From NCBI GenBank assembly GCA_007136405.1, contig SLHA01000100.1, positions 1 to 41,100 on the forward strand: a stretch of 41,100 nucleotides of DNA, in the 5' to 3' direction. Under the pieces are notes generated by a model. It was not told the origin of the DNA. It did not search any database and saw only the letters and a program-made list of their open reading frames with translations. Each line of letters starts with the position of its first letter. Within the stretch, counting starts at the first letter, position 1. Shown piece after piece: positions 15,190 through 22,206 of this stretch. Origin of the DNA: Candidatus Latescibacterota bacterium (lineage in GTDB: Bacteria > Latescibacterota > UBA2968 > UBA8231). The position numbers were made by a program, and so were the translations under genes.

Positions 15190-15216
15190 TACAATCTAGT
15201 CTGTCTAGACAGGAGG
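15190..15216 (+). promoter_or_regulatory. Toxin-antitoxin promoter/operator with perfect palindrome next to the SD
   Basis: TACAAT at 15190-15195 resembles a -10 box. CTGTCTAGACAG at 15201-15212 is a perfect 12-bp palindrome, with a further TCTAG half-site at 15195-15199. It runs into the AGGAGG Shine-Dalgarno at 15211-15216. Phd/YefM antitoxins autoregulate by binding such palindromes; operator use here is inferred. Confidence 0.55.
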
Positions 15217-15221
15217 CGGTG

Positions 15222-15479
15222 ATGGTACCAACCAAACGCTGGCAGCTCCAGGAAGCGAAGAACAAGCTCAGCCAGGTCGCCGAGGAGGCGGTCACATACG
15301 GCCCGCAGATCATCACCAAGCGCGGCCAGGACGCGGTGGTGCTGATCAGCCGCGCTGAATACGACCGGCTCACCGCGCCCAGGACGCGGTTCGTGCAGTT
15401 CCTCAAGGCTTCGCCGCTGGCTGGATCCGGCCTTATAGCCGAACGGGACCCTTCACCCGGCCGCACTGCATCCCTATGA
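15222..15479 (+). CDS. Phd/YefM-type antitoxin
   Basis: 85 aa from ATG at 15222 (AGGAGG five bases upstream; a GTG at 15219 is too close to the SD). The sequence KRWQLQEAKNKLSQVAEEAV then PQIITKRGQDAVVLISRAEYDRL is the classic Phd/YefM DNA-binding and dimerisation region. The C-terminal tail (about residues 55-85) would fold onto the toxin. It overlaps the toxin start by 4 bp (ATGA), typical of coupled translation. The antitoxin neutralises the PIN toxin and represses its own promoter. It lies between minus-strand glycan genes and a repeat-rich stretch, suggesting a mobile insertion. Confidence 0.9.
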   Translation: MVPTKRWQLQEAKNKLSQVAEEAVTYGPQIITKRGQDAVVLISRAEYDRLTAPRTRFVQFLKASPLAGSGLIAERDPSPGRTASL

Positions 15480-15901
15480 GCTACCTGCTCGACACCTGCA
15501 CGATCTCGGAGTTCGCCCGCCCGGTCCCGGAACCGCGGCTGCTGGCCTGGCTCGAGAGCCAGCCGGAGAGCTCACTGTATACGAGCGCCGTGGTGCTGGG
15601 TGAGCTGGCCCGCGGAGTCGCACGGCTCGAAGAGGGCTCGAAGAAACGCCGGCTGAATGCTTGGCTGCACGGTGACCTGCCGGCTCGATTCGCCGACCGG
15701 GTGCTGGGGGTGACCGCGGAGATCGCGCTCAGTTGGGGCCGGATATCCGGAGAGGTGTCGGGTCGCGGTATCACGGTCAGCATGGCCGATGGGCTCATCG
15801 GCGCCACAGCCATCATCCACTCGCTGACTGTGGTCACGCGCAACGTGGAGAATATTGCCGCTACGGGCGCGCTCGTGCTGAATCCATGGGAGGACGTCTG
15901 A
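15476..15901 (+). CDS. PIN-domain (VapC/FitB-like) ribonuclease toxin
   Basis: 141 aa. PIN-domain features: Asp6 in LLDTCTISEF, Glu43 in VLGELARGV, Asp105 in SMADGLIGATA, and TRNVENI near the C-terminus, where the usual fourth acidic position is Glu125. PIN toxins cut RNA, usually tRNA or rRNA, with Mg2+ held by these acidic residues. The ATGA overlap with the antitoxin gene and the domain length (about 140 aa) are normal for the family. It ends GALVLNPWEDV, also typical of the FitB/VapC group. It is intact, so the module is probably active. Confidence 0.92.
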   Translation: MSYLLDTCTISEFARPVPEPRLLAWLESQPESSLYTSAVVLGELARGVARLEEGSKKRRLNAWLHGDLPARFADRVLGVTAEIALSWGRISGEVSGRGITVSMADGLIGATAIIHSLTVVTRNVENIAATGALVLNPWEDV

Positions 15902-15961
15902 GCTGGAGAGCCGGTGGAGCTCGGACCCACTGCCCCTGCGCCTTGCCCATGTCAAGCATTT

Positions 15962-16085
15962 CCCCGGTCGTGGGCCGGGCCGCACCACGGAGAAGCGCAG
16001 CGGCGTCGTGTCCAAGAAGCATCCCCCGGTCGTGGGCCGGGCCGCACCACGGAGAAGCGCAGCGGCACCGTCTCCAAGTTGCGTA
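15962..16085. repeat. Two tandem 62-bp units (CCCCGGTCGTGGGCCGGGCC type)
   Basis: CCCCGGTCGTGGGCCGGGCC starts at 15962 and again at 16024, each followed by a shared GCACCACGGAGAAGCGCAGC block. The second unit leads into the dispersed repeat at 16056. It lies just downstream of the toxin gene; no ORF explains it. Confidence 0.7.
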
Positions 16086-16155
16086 ATGCGGTTGGACAGA
16101 TCCTCCAGACACCAGTCTACCTGGTATGGAAAGAATAATTTTGCCCCTTTTTTGC
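16056..16155 (+). repeat. Dispersed repeat, copy A (about 95 bp)
   Basis: It shares CGCAGCGGC, CCGTCTCCAA, CGGTTGGACAGATC, CCTGGTATGGAAA, ATAATT and CCCCTTTTT in the same order and spacing with copy B at 17668-17772. A small hairpin (AGAC/GTCT around 16107-16118) sits in the middle. The two copies are in the same orientation and flank the ceramidase-like gene. Confidence 0.7.
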
Positions 16156-16166
16156 CCTGTCCCCTG

Positions 16167-17444
16167 TTATTCCCTTTTTAATTCCTGCAAAATCTGCACG
16201 GCCCGGTCGGCCAGTAATTCCCCGGCGCCGACGGCTACCTGACTCCACCGGCAGGTCTGGGTTTCGTAACCGCCTTCGGCAAAGCCGGCTTCCGTGGGCA
16301 GGTATCCCACTTCGTCGTTGGCGATCCCGACTACGGCGGTCACCGGAAACGGGCTGCGCGCCTTGATGTCCAGACCGAGTTCGACAAAGGCTTCGCCGGG
16401 CAGGCCGACGAAGGCCGCGTCACCGAGGCGCAATCCCTGAATTTGCGTGCGCAACGGACCGGACGGTCGGCGGCTGAGATGCCGGGATTCGAGCGGATAC
16501 ATCATCTCGATCTGCCGCTGCACCGGGGTCAGCGGCGGAGAAGCGGTGCGGATGCGCGCCTCGGCTGCCGCCACCTGGCACTCTGCTTCTTCCACGGTGG
16601 GGAAGGGACGGAGCGGCACCTCCACCTCGACCGAACGGCGGCGCAAGCGCGTCTCTCCGGAGGTGACCATACCGGCGCAGGCCTGGTCCACCGCTTCCGC
16701 CAGTTGTTCGCCATATTCAGCCACCAGCTCGAACCCTCCATGGTGCAAAGGGTTGATGTCGCCGAAACAGCCGTTCAGGAACATTCCTGTGGCGCCGTGG
16801 TGCCGCTGTTGCCAGGCGGCGATGGCGGCACCGGGAAAATCGGCGGACAGGGCGCGATTGTCCGAGCCCAGCACCACCGCATGGGAGGTGAAATGGAACA
16901 AAGCTGCCAGCGGCTGGCCGGCGGCATCGTCCACGCGCAGGACGGTAACCTCGGGGTCCACGGGTCCGGGAGGAGTTGCCGTTCCCTCCTCCCAGGGGCG
17001 CCGGCGGTTGCGGGTGAAATGGGCCTGACCCACTCCCACGCCAAGCCGGGCGGGTCGCAGCCGCTGGACGGCCAGATAGACGGCGCTGACCATGTAGTGG
17101 GGCAAGACCTGTTCCCATTCCTGATCGAGGGTCGCGCACATGAGCAGCATCGAATCCGGCCCGGAATGGGTGTGCGAGCAGGCCAGCATCAGGTTTTCGG
17201 CGGGTATGCCGCACAAATTCTGGACCCGACCACGCACCTTGGCGGTGGTCTGGCGGTATAAACCCAGCAGGTCGGCGGTGACCACGGCCAGGCGGGTCTG
17301 TCCGTCGTCCAGCACCAGAGCGCGGGCGTAGAGTTGGTCGTGGACTTCGTTGGCCGGTCCTTCCCGGGCGATATAGCCCCCCATGGGAATGGGGATCGAC
17401 GGAGTGATGTTGACAGAGGCTGCTCCGGCCAGCAGGTGAGCCAT
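16167..17444 (-). CDS. Neutral/alkaline ceramidase-like hydrolase, copy 1
   Basis: 425 aa from ATG at 17444 (AAAGGACC upstream). The N-terminus AGAASVNITPSIPIPMGGY is the family opening. Zinc-ligand candidates are His91 and His93 in ACSHTHSGPDS and His187 in FHFTSHAVVLG; ALSADFPG (198-204) and NGCFGDINP (223-231) are further family motifs, and GYLPTEAGFAEGGYET lies near the C-terminus. Neutral ceramidases hydrolyse the amide bond of ceramide. Bacterial members of this length and lacking the C-terminal Ig-like domain often have unknown substrates and may act on other N-acyl compounds. No signal peptide is seen, unlike secreted ceramidases. It is flanked by direct repeats (copies A and B). Confidence 0.85.
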   Translation of the reverse strand: MAHLLAGAASVNITPSIPIPMGGYIAREGPANEVHDQLYARALVLDDGQTRLAVVTADLLGLYRQTTAKVRGRVQNLCGIPAENLMLACSHTHSGPDSMLLMCATLDQEWEQVLPHYMVSAVYLAVQRLRPARLGVGVGQAHFTRNRRRPWEEGTATPPGPVDPEVTVLRVDDAAGQPLAALFHFTSHAVVLGSDNRALSADFPGAAIAAWQQRHHGATGMFLNGCFGDINPLHHGGFELVAEYGEQLAEAVDQACAGMVTSGETRLRRRSVEVEVPLRPFPTVEEAECQVAAAEARIRTASPPLTPVQRQIEMMYPLESRHLSRRPSGPLRTQIQGLRLGDAAFVGLPGEAFVELGLDIKARSPFPVTAVVGIANDEVGYLPTEAGFAEGGYETQTCRWSQVAVGAGELLADRAVQILQELKRE

Positions 17445-17667
17445 GATCAGGTCCTTTCTTTTCGGATGAATGATCCCGTAATGGCCACGGTACTATCGAC
17501 CGATTCCAGAATCCATCGTATATTGTCAAAACGGTTGTCAGACCTCGAGGGGCATTGTACCGGACATCGACGTTCCGCTGTTCCCGCTTGTTCTCGACGG
17601 GCTTATCGCCCGGCGTTCGGTCAACGCCGACCTGTTACCATGGAAACACCGGCTGCCGGCCTGCGCC

Positions 17668-17772
17668 TGGGGGAAACGCAGCGGCGCCGTCTCCAATAAG
17701 CGTAGTCCGGTTGGACAGATCCGCCAGACGCCCGTCTGCCTGGTATGGAAAATAATTCTGTCCCCTTTTTAC
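17668..17772 (+). repeat. Dispersed repeat, copy B, with hairpin and T-run
   Basis: Same order of blocks as copy A. CAGACG (17725-17730) and CGTCTG (17733-17738) form a hairpin with a 2-nt loop; a run of T ends the unit at 17766-17770. The AATTCTGTCCCCTTTTT-type end resembles sequences often seen beside IS200-like (Y1) transposase genes, which is recollection and not tested. No transposase is present here. Confidence 0.7.
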
Positions 17773-17792
17773 TAGGGTAGAGGGTTTCAGGA

Positions 17793-18482
17793 GTGTTTGC
17801 AAGAATTTGTTTTTCCGCATATATCATCGCCGCGTCTCTTCTGTTGGCCTGCGCGACATCGAATCATCTGACTGGAACAAAGGAACGATCTCCCATATAC
17901 CGCATTCAGGCGGGAACCAACAAAGGGGGAATAGTAGAGAATACCGATATGACCCTGATCGACCATGCCGGGGTCGATGCCTTTACCGGAGCCACCCGCA
18001 GAGGGTTCAATGCCAGTGGCAAAGTAATGCTTCCCGTAAGGAAAAACTTTGTGGAAACGGGCGTTGACCTGATGTACAACAGACAGACCTTTACTTATAA
18101 CGATGCGGCCAACGGTTTTGTGGGCGAGCGCAGGCTGCGCGTCACTCAGTTCATGGTTCCTCTGACATACAGCCTGGTTCTCTTTAAGGACCATTATCCG
18201 GAAGGCTTATTCCAGATCAAGTTGGGTTATGTTGCACAGTTCAACTTGTTTTCCATTACCGAGGGCAGTGGATATCTTCCAGAATACAGCACAAGAGCTT
18301 TCAGCAACGGAGCTTCCCTTGGTTTTTCCACAACACCCTTCAGACTGAAACATGGTGCAAAGCTGGGATTCTTCGTGGATTTATACCGTGGCACTCGAGC
18401 GTATGAAGACTTTTACAACCGTACCGAATTTGAGATACCAGGAACTTCCTTCATAAAATATGGGATTATTTATCAGTACTAA
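17793..18482 (+). CDS. Outer-membrane beta-barrel protein with lipoprotein-type signal
   Basis: 229 aa from GTG at 17793, the only start in frame after an upstream stop; GAGGG lies 8 bases ahead. The N-terminus is hydrophobic and ends in a lipobox, SLLLACATS (Cys20). The remainder alternates polar and aromatic strands (NFVETGVDLMYNRQTFTYND, FQIKLGYVAQFNLF, KLGFFVDLYRGTRAYEDFYN) and ends in YQY, as expected of a small outer-membrane barrel. No named family recognised. Together with the FMN-binding lipoprotein and a second barrel it forms a short plus-strand envelope group. A lipobox on a barrel is unusual outside the FCB group. Confidence 0.7.
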   Translation: MFARICFSAYIIAASLLLACATSNHLTGTKERSPIYRIQAGTNKGGIVENTDMTLIDHAGVDAFTGATRRGFNASGKVMLPVRKNFVETGVDLMYNRQTFTYNDAANGFVGERRLRVTQFMVPLTYSLVLFKDHYPEGLFQIKLGYVAQFNLFSITEGSGYLPEYSTRAFSNGASLGFSTTPFRLKHGAKLGFFVDLYRGTRAYEDFYNRTEFEIPGTSFIKYGIIYQY

Positions 18483-18484
18483 CG

Positions 18485-18688
18485 CGATTCGGCGGCTCCG
18501 TCGTCTACTACGCCCCCGACGAAGGCGCCGTCAACAGCGGTACCAAGCTCTGGCTGGCAGGCCTGATACCGCTTACACGGACTGACATGAACAAGGACCA
18601 CGCGCGGGCGGATGCAACGAGGGTCATGCTGGAACCGGTCTGGGCGCCCGTCAGCCTGCTGCCGCAGTTCAGCGCGCACCGGGCCATT
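18485..18688 (+). pseudogene. Decayed coding segment resembling a DUF6920/DUF6544-type protein
   Basis: An open frame without a proper start reads FGGSVVYYAPDEGAVNSG, LWLAGLIPLTRT and LEPVWAPVSLLPQFSAH. The last part resembles the E-x-VW-x-P-x-x-LLP block of DUF6920/DUF6544 proteins as I remember them; this is a tentative match. The remaining stretch to 18959 has open frames, but none I can assign. Probably a relic between two genes, about 480 bp in all. Confidence 0.33.
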
Positions 18689-18959
18689 GGACCGGCAACG
18701 GACCCGGAAGCGCCACGGGGCGCTTCGCCGCTATGCCGGGCATCGAACCCATCGATACTGGTGTTCGGCGACCTGAGCAACCCGGTCTGTTGGCGGCAAA
18801 GCGCTGGTCTGACGCCAATCAGGAGAAGGAGATGCACCGCACGCAGACGTCCGGCGGATGCATACTCGATACGGACTGCTTCCAGGGTTTTTGCAGCTCC
18901 GGAATGGGCGCACTAATGGCGTTGCGCACGGTTCCGAAACTTCCAGAGAGGTTCCACCA

Positions 18960-19340
18960 ATGCCTGAAATCGTCGGTAAAACGCTCATCGGCGCAGTCGC
19001 TGCCGGTTTCATCATCTCTGCCTGCGGACCGGCACCTCGGATCGGTCTGAGCCTGGATCAGACCAGGCTGAACGACGGGATATACGAAGGTCAGTACAAG
19101 GCGGGACCAAACTCCGCCGAGGTAAGGGTGACGATAGAGGATCAGAAGGTCTTGGATATCGAGATTATCAAGCACAATGCCTGGAGAGGCAGAAAAGCTG
19201 ATCCGATCATCCCGAAGCGGATCATCGAAGAGCAGTCCACGGCTGTCGATGCAGTCAGCGGGGCGACAAACAGCAGCCACGTGATCATGAATGCGGTCCA
19301 CAAGGCCGTCGAGAAGGCAGCCGTCACACAGTCACCCTGA
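18960..19340 (+). CDS. FMN-binding (FMN_bind) lipoprotein
   Basis: 126 aa from ATG at 18960 with AGAGAGG upstream. The signal ends in a lipobox, FIISACG (Cys22). The mature part is a single FMN_bind domain: LNDGIYEGQYKAG, EVRVTIEDQKVLDIEIIKH, and VDAVSGATNSSHVIM with the SGAT motif at 100-103. In this family FMN is attached through a phosphoester bond to the Thr (here Thr103) by ApbE. Such domains carry electrons in NqrC/RnfG and in extracytoplasmic reductases. No apbE gene or partner reductase is in the window. Its neighbours are two barrels. Confidence 0.9.
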   Translation: MPEIVGKTLIGAVAAGFIISACGPAPRIGLSLDQTRLNDGIYEGQYKAGPNSAEVRVTIEDQKVLDIEIIKHNAWRGRKADPIIPKRIIEEQSTAVDAVSGATNSSHVIMNAVHKAVEKAAVTQSP

Positions 19341-19411
19341 AAAAGCCTGTGGCCCACTTCGCGTGAGTCAGAGCCGAAGGAACGGCTACTAACTGACTCC
19401 CTACAACAGCC

Positions 19412-20140
19412 ATGTCTACTATAAACTTTGTATTTCTCTATGTTCAGAGCGATGCTGCCGCTTACAGCAAGTCCGGCTCTGTGCTGGTCCTGCTGGTGAC
19501 GGCGATTGTCCTGTCAGCATCCATCGGCTTTACCGGCAGGGTTTTCGCATCGGGAAAAATCACCACGGAAGCCGCAGTCACTGCAATCCCGTTCACCGCT
19601 GAGACGCCGGAAGCCGCAGGTACGACAACTGCTGACGCCGAACTAACGATGCCATCCGCCGGATCGTCGCCCTGGTCGCTCGAAACCAGCCTAACCTTCC
19701 ACATCGTCAATATTTACATGCTCAAGGCGACATACCGATATTCCGACAGGGTGGAATTGAGTGTTGGACCGGCATTTCAGAACTGGAAAAACGAGGACCA
19801 GTCGTTCATCGGGCAGGCCCATGCCTACACCCTGATCATGTCATACCGGTATTATTTCTTCAGAGATTTTAATGTAGAACTGGAGCTATGGCCTGCGTGG
19901 AACAACTTCAAGTCATTCATCGACAGCAACACTTACAGGGGGCTGGAGCTTTGGATCGAGTACAAACTCGGCTACCGTATGGATCTTGGACGGCGTTTCA
20001 GCCTGAATCTGCAACCCGGGATAGGCCATCCAGGCTGGATGCAGAACAAGTGGCCGGGGGTTGAATATGACAACTACCTGAGGTTCCTCCTCGATGAGAT
20101 GATCTTCGTACCTCAGGTTTTGTTGGGTTTCAAGTTTTAG
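19412..20140 (+). CDS. Outer-membrane beta-barrel protein
   Basis: 242 aa. A hydrophobic segment at about 23-47 (SVLVLLVTAIVLSASIGF) ends in VFASG, a likely signal peptidase I site, after an unusually long 20-residue leader. The mature protein has about eight to ten amphipathic strands (MLKATYRYSDRVELSVGPAF, AYTLIMSYRYYFFRDFNVEL, LELWIEYKLGYRMDLGRRFS) and ends LGFKF with the terminal Phe expected by the BAM machinery. No SD is visible before 19412. Function unknown; it may be a partner of the FMN-binding lipoprotein 71 bp upstream. Confidence 0.72.
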   Translation: MSTINFVFLYVQSDAAAYSKSGSVLVLLVTAIVLSASIGFTGRVFASGKITTEAAVTAIPFTAETPEAAGTTTADAELTMPSAGSSPWSLETSLTFHIVNIYMLKATYRYSDRVELSVGPAFQNWKNEDQSFIGQAHAYTLIMSYRYYFFRDFNVELELWPAWNNFKSFIDSNTYRGLELWIEYKLGYRMDLGRRFSLNLQPGIGHPGWMQNKWPGVEYDNYLRFLLDEMIFVPQVLLGFKF

Positions 20141-20273
20141 ATATACTATGAGAGTTTCTAGTTCATCATATACGACGTATCCTCCCGCCCGATTACCATA
20201 TACCCTGCTTTCAGGTGAAACCAGGAGAACGGGTTGCGCTTGTCGGCGCCCCGTATCAGCCCGCGATAGGGTT

Positions 20274-20386
20274 CCCGGAGCAGTCCGACCGCGGTGCCCT
20301 GGCTGGCGATCCGGCGGTCAGGCCCTCGAGCAGTCTGACCGCGATGGGACTATTCGTCGCGCAGGCCCTCGAGCAGTCTGACCGCG
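20274..20386. repeat. Duplicated 3' tail of the ceramidase-like gene
   Basis: CAGGCCCTCGAGCAGTCTGA recurs at 20362-20386 (inside the gene end, coding AVRLLEGL) and, with a leading T-C change nearby, at 20319-20343 after the stop. A weaker GAGCAGTCCGACCGCG copy lies at 20278. The spacings are 43 and about 51 bp. This suggests repeated slippage or local duplication at the gene's 3' end. Confidence 0.6.
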
Positions 20387-21642
20387 GTTTCGGCGATCGC
20401 CTCGCCGAAGCCGGGCGCGTAGGGGCTCGATTCGGGCTCGTACGCGCCCTCCTCGAAGGCGCGGGCCGTCGGGATGTAGCCCACCGAGTCATTGCCCAGC
20501 TCCAGCACCAGCGTCTGACCGAAGGGCGAGCGCTGCTTGATCGCCAGGCCCAACTCCACGAAGAGCTCGCCGGGAGCGCTGGCCACCCCGAGATCACCGA
20601 TGCGCAGGGCCTGGACCACGGTGGTGTACGGCTCGGCCGGGTGCGCGGCGGTGCGCCGCACGCGCCGGGCGAAGGAGCGCTCGCCCATGAGCACGCGCTG
20701 GCCCGCGGTGACGCGCGCCTCGATCGCCGTGGCGCGGGCCAACTCGTCCGGTGCGGGGGCCGAACGGGGCTCCAGCGTCACCTCGGCAAGAGCCGAACCA
20801 AGGGCCACGTCGTCGGTGAACTGCGCCTCGTTGCGCCCCCAGAAGGCCGCCGCGGCTACCACGGCAGCCACGCGCTCGGTGTGCTGGTAGCGATCGTTGC
20901 GGGGTCGGGCGTTGCCCAGCACATCCAGATTGTTGAGATCCCCCGAGGCGCCGTTGGCCAGCGCCGCTACCAAGTCGCCGGCGCCGCCGATCAGACGCTG
21001 CATCGAGGCCGCGAAGAAGCCGTAGTAGTCGGCCGAGATCGCCTGGCGGTCCTCGGGGATGCCGACGTAGTGCAGGGCGTAGTTGGCCAGCAGACCGATG
21101 GTGCGGCCGTCGCACCGGCGCAACTCCAGGACGCCGACCTCCGGATCCACCGGACCGGCGGGCTCGATCACCTCCGGGTTGCCCAGCCCTGGATTGGTCT
21201 GCACCGAGCCGTCCTTCATGCGGTAGCGGCGGTTGAACACCACGCGGCTCTCGGCGCCCCGCCCCCACCCCACCAGCGCGGGTTCCCGCCTGTCCCAGGC
21301 CATCCGCACCCCGTCGGCGATGCGGCCGATGAGGAACCGCGTGTAGTCGTCATCGCCGGTGTGGGGGCCGGTGTGGGTGTGGGTGCACGAGATCATCACC
21401 TGTTCCGGTCGCAGGCCGGTGGCCGCGGCGATGCGCTCCTTGGTCCGATCGACATACTGGCGCTGGAGGCCGATGAGGTCGCAGACCGCGACCGCCACCG
21501 CACCGCTGCCGGACTCCAGCGCGAAGCTGCGTACGTGCAGGGGATCGTGCACGGTGGTGGCGGTGCGCTCCTCGAAGTAGCCCCGCATCCCCACTCCCAG
21601 GGGCGGGGTGATGTCGACCTGTGACACGCCGGCCTTCAGCAT
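20350..21642 (-). CDS. Neutral/alkaline ceramidase-like hydrolase, copy 2
   Basis: 430 aa from ATG at 21642 (AAGGAGAG upstream); the longer frame to 22113 runs through repeats and is not used. It begins MLKAGVSQVDITPPLGVGMR. Zinc-ligand candidates are His88 and His90 in SCTHTHTGPHTG and His191 in NYALHYVGIP; AISADYYG, NGASGDLNNLD and VGYIPTARAFEEGAYEPE follow. It is the same family as 16167-17444 but divergent (SADYYG for SADFPG, a longer insert after residue 140), so the two are not recent duplicates. No signal peptide. The substrate could be a ceramide-like N-acyl lipid or another amide. Confidence 0.85.
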   Translation of the reverse strand: MLKAGVSQVDITPPLGVGMRGYFEERTATTVHDPLHVRSFALESGSGAVAVAVCDLIGLQRQYVDRTKERIAAATGLRPEQVMISCTHTHTGPHTGDDDYTRFLIGRIADGVRMAWDRREPALVGWGRGAESRVVFNRRYRMKDGSVQTNPGLGNPEVIEPAGPVDPEVGVLELRRCDGRTIGLLANYALHYVGIPEDRQAISADYYGFFAASMQRLIGGAGDLVAALANGASGDLNNLDVLGNARPRNDRYQHTERVAAVVAAAAFWGRNEAQFTDDVALGSALAEVTLEPRSAPAPDELARATAIEARVTAGQRVLMGERSFARRVRRTAAHPAEPYTTVVQALRIGDLGVASAPGELFVELGLAIKQRSPFGQTLVLELGNDSVGYIPTARAFEEGAYEPESSPYAPGFGEAIAETAVRLLEGLRDE

Positions 21643-21727
21643 CTCTCCTTGCCTCCCTTGCTGATGTGCTGCCCATCCCGGCGCCCGGCGGAACTCGACG
21701 CCCTGCCCGGGCGGCGCGCTCTGGGCC

Positions 21728-21868
21728 GACGACCGCGTGAGCCGTCTTGGGGAATGGGTCGGTGTGGTTGCAGATGACCGCGCGAACCGTCCCCGGGAAA
21801 TCGGGACCGGGGCCGCTGCAGACGACCGCGTAAGCCGTCCCCGGTTGAATGGCGCCCGGGGCGATTGC
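21728..21868. repeat. Three degenerate 45-48 bp tandem units upstream of ceramidase copy 2
   Basis: GACGACCGCGTGAGCCGTC at 21728, GATGACCGCGCGAACCGTCC at 21773 and GACGACCGCGTAAGCCGTCC at 21821. The periods are 45 and 48 bp, both multiples of three. The units lie in the 564-bp gap between two minus-strand genes and keep a minus-strand frame open, but no coding function is evident. Confidence 0.6.
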
Positions 21869-22066
21869 GGGCACCAATGCCGTGCTGGCGTCGGCGCTCT
21901 ATACCAGGGGACGCTACCCCAACGTATTGCGGCCGAACCCGCCCGCCGAGTGAAAACCATAATGCGCTTCAGACCTCGACCGGTCAAGGGCGCACCGACA
22001 TGCTCCGGGAGCTTCTCTACCGAGGAGACACCGGCACGACATGCACACCGAACCAGCACCGCCTGC

Positions 22067-22205
22067 GCTCGATCACTCCCGCTCGAACACTTCCGTTCGA
22101 ACACGACCCGCACTCGATCACTCCCGCTCGATAACCACCTGTGCTCGTAAACTACCGTTCAAACTCGACCTGCGCTCGCCCACTTCCGTTCGAATACTAC
22201 GCCGC
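22067..22205. repeat. Four degenerate 31-bp tandem units plus a half unit
   Basis: Units start at exactly 22082, 22113, 22144 and 22175, each opening with CTCG followed by a CACTYCCGYTCGA-like core. A half unit starts at 22067. They directly abut the stop of the glycoside hydrolase gene (22207). There are no spacers of constant length between identical repeats, so this is not a CRISPR array. Confidence 0.65.
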
Positions 22206-22206
22206 G

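Noticed and set aside
15023-15466. N-terminal extension of propeller paralogue 4 to 647 aa
   Set aside because: It crosses the antitoxin gene on the opposite strand and the sialidase fragment; ATG at 15022 matches the start of paralogue 1.
17725-17770. Rho-independent terminator in repeat copy B
   Set aside because: The hairpin and the T-run are separated by about 26 bases, too far for a standard terminator; treated as part of the repeat.
20215-21624. A 469-aa plus-strand open frame opposite ceramidase copy 2
   Set aside because: It is antisense to a clearly recognisable gene and arises from high G+C codon bias; its sequence is low-complexity, His/Arg/Gly-rich, with no motif.
22067-22205. 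Possible CRISPR array
   Set aside because: The units are directly joined and diverged; there are no unique spacers between identical repeats and no cas genes.
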